Assembly (NCBI GenBank): GCA_030620095.1
Contig: JAUTXW010001351.1
Location: 930,001 to 994,000 of the forward strand
DNA length: 64,000 bases
Direction of reading: 5' to 3'
Source: Kuschelorhynchus macadamiae
Lineage: Eukaryota > Arthropoda > Insecta > Coleoptera > Curculionidae
The notes beneath the pieces are model-generated. The model ran no database searches and was not told the DNA's origin. It saw only the letters and a list, made by a program, of their open reading frames with translations. Each line of letters starts with the position of its first letter. Position 1 is the first letter of the stretch. The translations under genes were made by a program, and so were the position numbers. This document shows, piece by piece, positions 59,688-64,000 of the stretch.

Positions 59688-60372
59688 ATGGCTAATGTAA
59701 ACAGTTTAAAAGTTGATCAGGTAAACATACGTTCTCTATTGCCCAGTAAGGATCGTTTGAAAAATATTATTTTTAATTTAAAATTGGATGTATTGGGGGT
59801 ATCGGAGACCTGGCTTTCGCTTAACATACCCGATCATGAATTGCTCATTGATGATTTTAATTTTTTTCAGAGCGGATCGAGCTACACGTGGAGGTGGGTC
59901 GGCGTTTATATTAGGAATGACTTGGTAGCCAGTATCGTGGATATTGGGGATAAAACGATTTCATTGAGCAACTATGGCTTACCACAAAAATAGGTTGTAT
60001 CAATTTTGGATTGGGTATTTTTATGGTCCGCTTAAAGCTAACGTATCAATTGGACTAGAATGTTTTAAAAGTGTGTCTGTTGTTCTTTCCTTGTCAGGTG
60101 AATTGATCTTTATAGATGACATAAATATTAATTATTTGTGATCCCATAGCTCTACTAATTTGTTTGATACTTTTGTTGACTCATTATCATTCACTCAGAT
60201 TGTTGTTGATCCAACCCGCTACATGAATCAACAAAACAGCTTTATTGATTTTATAATCTTGTCTAATAAAGAAACGGACGGCGTAGTTGTGCATTGTGAT
60301 ATACATGATATTGAAATTTTGGGCTTTTCTGGCCGAATTTACAAATGTGCGGCTGGCTCCTATCAGTGAATC
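59688..60372 (+). pseudogene. LINE ORF2 endonuclease, incomplete
   Basis: The frame from 59688 reads KVDQVNIRSLLPSKDRLKN (Asn of the first block), LDVLGVSETWLSLNIPDHEL (catalytic Glu) and RWVGVYIRND, stopping at 59993. After a frame break come SGELIFIDDININYL (D-x-N block, with DDIN in place of GDFN) and a TGA. Then comes LSFTQIVVDPTRYMNQQNSFIDFIILSN with the conserved ID. The SDH box is degraded to HDIEI. The RT domain that should follow is absent; the (TA)n array is in its place. Confidence 0.75.
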
Positions 60373-60395
60373 CACGTTTGTTTTCTATGATTTTC

Positions 60396-61162
<767 letters not shown>

Positions 61163-61521
61163 CACGTCAAATATGTATTTTGTTATAGGTAAATAAATTG
61201 TTTTTTTAATATATAGGCCTAGAAATAAGAAGAAGTCCCCAGAAATTGAGACAATTTTTTGTGCTAAAGTGGTTATTTAAAAAAAAGAACAATGAAACAT
61301 GTCAAATTTTCAGGTATAGATTACGACACATGTTTCACAAACATAATTTTTATATAGAATATCTAATATTTATCAAGAATTAGTTATTATTTTATTCAAT
61401 TATTAGTTCTTTTAATAATCATGCATTGAATTTAGATTTTTTTTAAAGAAATGTCGGTATTTAAACTAATTTAATAGGTATTTTTAAAATGTTAAATTTA
61501 AACGAGTACAATAAAATGTTA
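61163..61521 (+). repeat. 359 bp direct repeat, left copy
   Basis: Identical to 63642-64000 except for two substitutions and no indels. The left boundary (CACGTCAAATATG) is sharp in both copies. The right boundary cannot be set because the second copy reaches the window end. Confidence 0.95.
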
Positions 61522-62095
61522 CATTTAAACCTCCAACTAAGTAAAATGTAAGGGCATGATAATGGATAATAATAATAGTTGGCTATGAAATTGGTGTAAT
61601 AATAAAGATTTGTCACTGCCGAATGTACATTCACAAATCCATACTGATTCTCCAAAATGATATACCTAAAGCAACCGTTCATCAATTGCAGAATCATCTT
61701 CCTCAACACCTTAGGCACGGCAGACTGGAGACAGGCAGGCCTGTAATTCTTGTTCACTAGTATTTCGATTTTTAGAAATAGCGGTCACAAAAGAATGTTT
61801 GAATTTATCTGGAAATACCCCTGCAATAGAGATTTAGTAAAAATATCAAGTAGGAGTTCACACAAAGACGATAACACATTTAATAAGTTTTCAAAGTTAA
61901 GTTCAACTGCATTAATGTATCTACGGATTCTACTTTTTTTTTTAACATACCTGGGAAATTCCGGAACATTTTGACTTATTTGCTGTCCCACTCTAGACAC
62001 ATAATTGTCATAAAATCTTCGTAAGTTGTTTAAAGGGATATGATGATGATTATTGGTTTTGTTGTATTTTTTATGGGCTAACTTTTTACTCACAA
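61475..62095 (-). pseudogene. Jockey-type LINE reverse transcriptase fragment
   Basis: Minus-strand pieces: SQNVPEFPRYVKKKSRIRRY and LNVLSSLCELLLDIFTKSLLQGYFQ (pre-RT region), a shift, then NKNYRPACLQSAVPKVLRKMI (motif 1) and ENQYGFVNVHSAVTNLYYYTNF (motif 2a). After this the frame dissolves into AT-rich sequence near 61570. No catalytic motif is included. It differs from the other LINEs in the window. Confidence 0.65.
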
Positions 62096-62515
62096 TTTAG
62101 CAACCATTTTCACTTTAAGGTGTTTCAAAAAAAACATCATTGGCCGACAAATACTTAAATATTTTATTCTGTAAACGTATACTATATTGTCTCGTTTATA
62201 GTTATTTTCAGTCAGTTGTATTTCTCGGTTATTTAATATTCTAGTCCTGTAGAGGAGGGTGACGTGAAATATTGTTATAGGGCGTTGATTTTGGTATGTA
62301 AATTAATATTAAATTTATTAAAGTGTATTACTCTACTGTCGCATGTATTTCATATAGAAATTCCCTTAAGTGTTAAAAAGGTGCTTTACCAATATCACTT
62401 CGTTGATTTAATTTTTTGTTGCAATGACTTTTTGAATTTATTTATTTTTTTTAAATTTTAAATATATATTTATAAGTATGATTTGTCTTAGCGTATCCGA
62501 AATAGCACATTTAAT
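62096..62515. other. AT-rich interval, no recognised feature
   Basis: Nothing recognised. Confidence 0.4.
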
Positions 62516-63575
62516 CATGAGTACGGCATTGTTACCACAAGTATTTTCGTTGAAGTAACCGGAACTTGGTGTCGCCACGTTCTGTTTAAGCTGAGACTAT
62601 GTGTTCATCACCAAAATGGGAAACAATTTTAGGATAACTATTTCGTGAATAACATGTAACTGTGACTTTGACTATTACATAGATAGTACAGAATTGTGTA
62701 GTTCCATTTAAGTAGCCGAATAGTAATAATTCACCATATTTGGTACTTCCTTATTTTTTCTCTCTTTATTTATTTCATTTTCAAAATATGTATGGTTCTT
62801 TTAATTGCAAACAAAATAGTTATGGCGACTACAAACACTCAAATTGGGAATATGGTGAAGAGCGTATGGGATACGTTATTGATTCTTTAAGTAAAATACA
62901 TGCGTTTCACTTAGTTTTCTAGCTATGCTAAAAACCTAAAATTAAAACGCCGGTAATTTCTCTGATGAATATGCTGACGATAGTCGTAAAAAAATTACGC
63001 GCTTTTAAAATTCCTTAATTTTCAATAGATTTTGATCAAATATATTGCCCAATTAAGTCTCAAAAATGTAATTTTGGACTTTGGTTTAAATAGTAATTAT
63101 CATTATATATCTTATTATAAAAAGTGATTGTTTGTTTAACGTGATATTTAATTTGTATTCATTTTTAATCTTTATACTTACAAATTAAACGTCATAGATA
63201 GATATTTATAGGGAAGGTGAAAATAAACAATGGCGTTCTATTGGACTTCTTTACTTAGAAAATTACTTAACATCAAGTGTCTACGACTGCCCCCATACGC
63301 TTTTATAGTTTTGGATTCTTTAAATACGCAACTGTCACTTATACCCAATTACTCTGAAGTCTACTAGTTATCTAGTTATCAAAGTTCTCATTCATCCCAT
63401 ACTATATATTATTACCATAATTCTGTCATAACCATAACCCTTTGTTTGCTTTTTATTTTTCATTTCCTTAAAATACCCCTTTAGGTTTTGTTTAGGTATG
63501 ACATAACCAGGTTGAGATATTTTTAATTTTCGATAGAATGTGGATGAATGACGAAAGCTACTTTTTTTTCTAAAG
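62516..63575 (+). repeat. Unclassified dispersed repeat, copy 2
   Basis: Co-linear with 37148-38130 over nearly all its length (GTGTCGCCACGTTCTGTTTA, ATTTCGTGAATAACATGTAA, GGCGACTACAAACACTCAA, GAATGACGAAAGCTACTTTTT). It carries a single copy of the arm that is palindromic in copy 1. An extra stretch at about 63080-63330 is not matched in copy 1. Confidence 0.8.
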
Positions 63576-63641
63576 GTTTAAATGGGCGCACACATATTAT
63601 CGTTAGTTTTTCTCAAATATAACTAAATTAATCCACTTTAT

Positions 63642-64000
63642 CACGTCAAATATGTATTTTGTTATAGGTAAATAAATTGTTTTTTTAATATATAGGCCTA
63701 GAAATAAGAAGAAGTCCCCAGAAATTGAGACAATTTTTTGTGCTAAAGTGGTTATTTAAAAAAAAGAACAATGAAACATGTCAAATTTTCAGGTATAGAT
63801 TACGACACATGTTTCACAAACATAATTTTTATATAGAATATCTAATATTGATCAAGAATTAGTTATTATTTTATTCAATTATTAGTTCTTTTAATAATCA
63901 TGCATTGAATTTAGATTTTTTTTAAAGAAATGGCGGTATTTAAACTAATTTAATAGGTATTTTTAAAATGTTAAATTTAAACGAGTACAATAAAATGTTA
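63642..64000 (+). repeat. 359 bp direct repeat, right copy (runs off the window)
   Basis: Offset exactly 2479 bp from 61163-61521, with two mismatches. It could be an LTR-like direct repeat, a segmental tandem duplication or a second insertion of the same element. Confidence 0.95.

Larger units (their letters stand above)
59093..60372 (+). mobile_element. Second LINE (Jockey/CR1 superfamily), 3' truncated
   Basis: A short 5' region, ORF1 (59093-59587) and the endonuclease half of ORF2 (59688-60372). RT is absent. Coding similarity ends just before a (TA)n array at 60396. The protein sequences differ from the LINE at 50291-55140, so this is a separate family. Confidence 0.75.

Overview
The window looks like intergenic DNA from an AT-rich, repeat-dense arthropod genome, most likely an insect. 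I see no bacterial operons, no ribosomal RNA, and no intact host gene. Almost every stretch whose origin I can recognise is a transposable element or a relic of one. They include Penelope-like elements (PLEs), several non-LTR retrotransposons of the Jockey/CR1 and I groups, a Ty3 retrotransposon scrap, Tc1/mariner-type elements, a Transib (RAG1-like) transposase and probable tRNA-derived SINEs. The mix of mariner-type transposases with Jockey and I elements and Penelope fits insects. The species cannot be named from sequence alone.

Layout. 1-2580: two head-to-tail Penelope copies on the minus strand, cut by the left window edge. 2600-5530: diverged direct repeats and two long (TA)n arrays. 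5950-6625: Ty3 pol scrap. 8900-9900: a second kind of PLE. 4592-5298 and 10718-11440: two copies of one repeat family with a relative inversion. 11826-12060, 24403-26256 and 41240-41460: three mariner-type transposase relics, the middle one with long terminal inverted repeats. 14480-15490: a GC-richer block with 150 bp tandem units. 18262-19472: a solitary subrepeat array. 28500-33728: two head-to-head arrays of the same family flanking a degraded I-type LINE. 34300-36880: a Jockey/CR1-type LINE fragment abutting a plus-strand Penelope copy. 37148-38130 and 62516-63575: two copies of an unclassified repeat, one with a large palindrome. 46323-46526 and 47841-48067: two palindromes carrying hammerhead-ribozyme-like cores. 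50291-55140: a nearly complete Jockey/CR1-type LINE. It is nested inside a Transib-bearing element (50237-58150) whose ends are again the subrepeat arrays in inverted orientation. 59093-60372: another LINE, 3' truncated at a (TA)n array. 61163-64000: a 359 bp near-identical direct repeat with a 2479 bp offset that runs off the window.

The most interesting structure is the family of inverted arms built from about 130 bp subunits grouped into units of about 500 bp. It occurs as a pair around an I-type LINE, as a pair around a RAG1-like transposase, and as a solo arm. This resembles a foldback transposon, possibly mobilised by a Transib-type transposase. A second theme is recurring hammerhead-like motifs (a CTGATGA-type box, stem II, then GAAA) near PLE sequence and in palindromes. 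A third is the placing of long (TA)n arrays at or inside element breakpoints. All protein-coding relics recognised carry frameshifts, stops or truncations, so no element here looks competent on its own.
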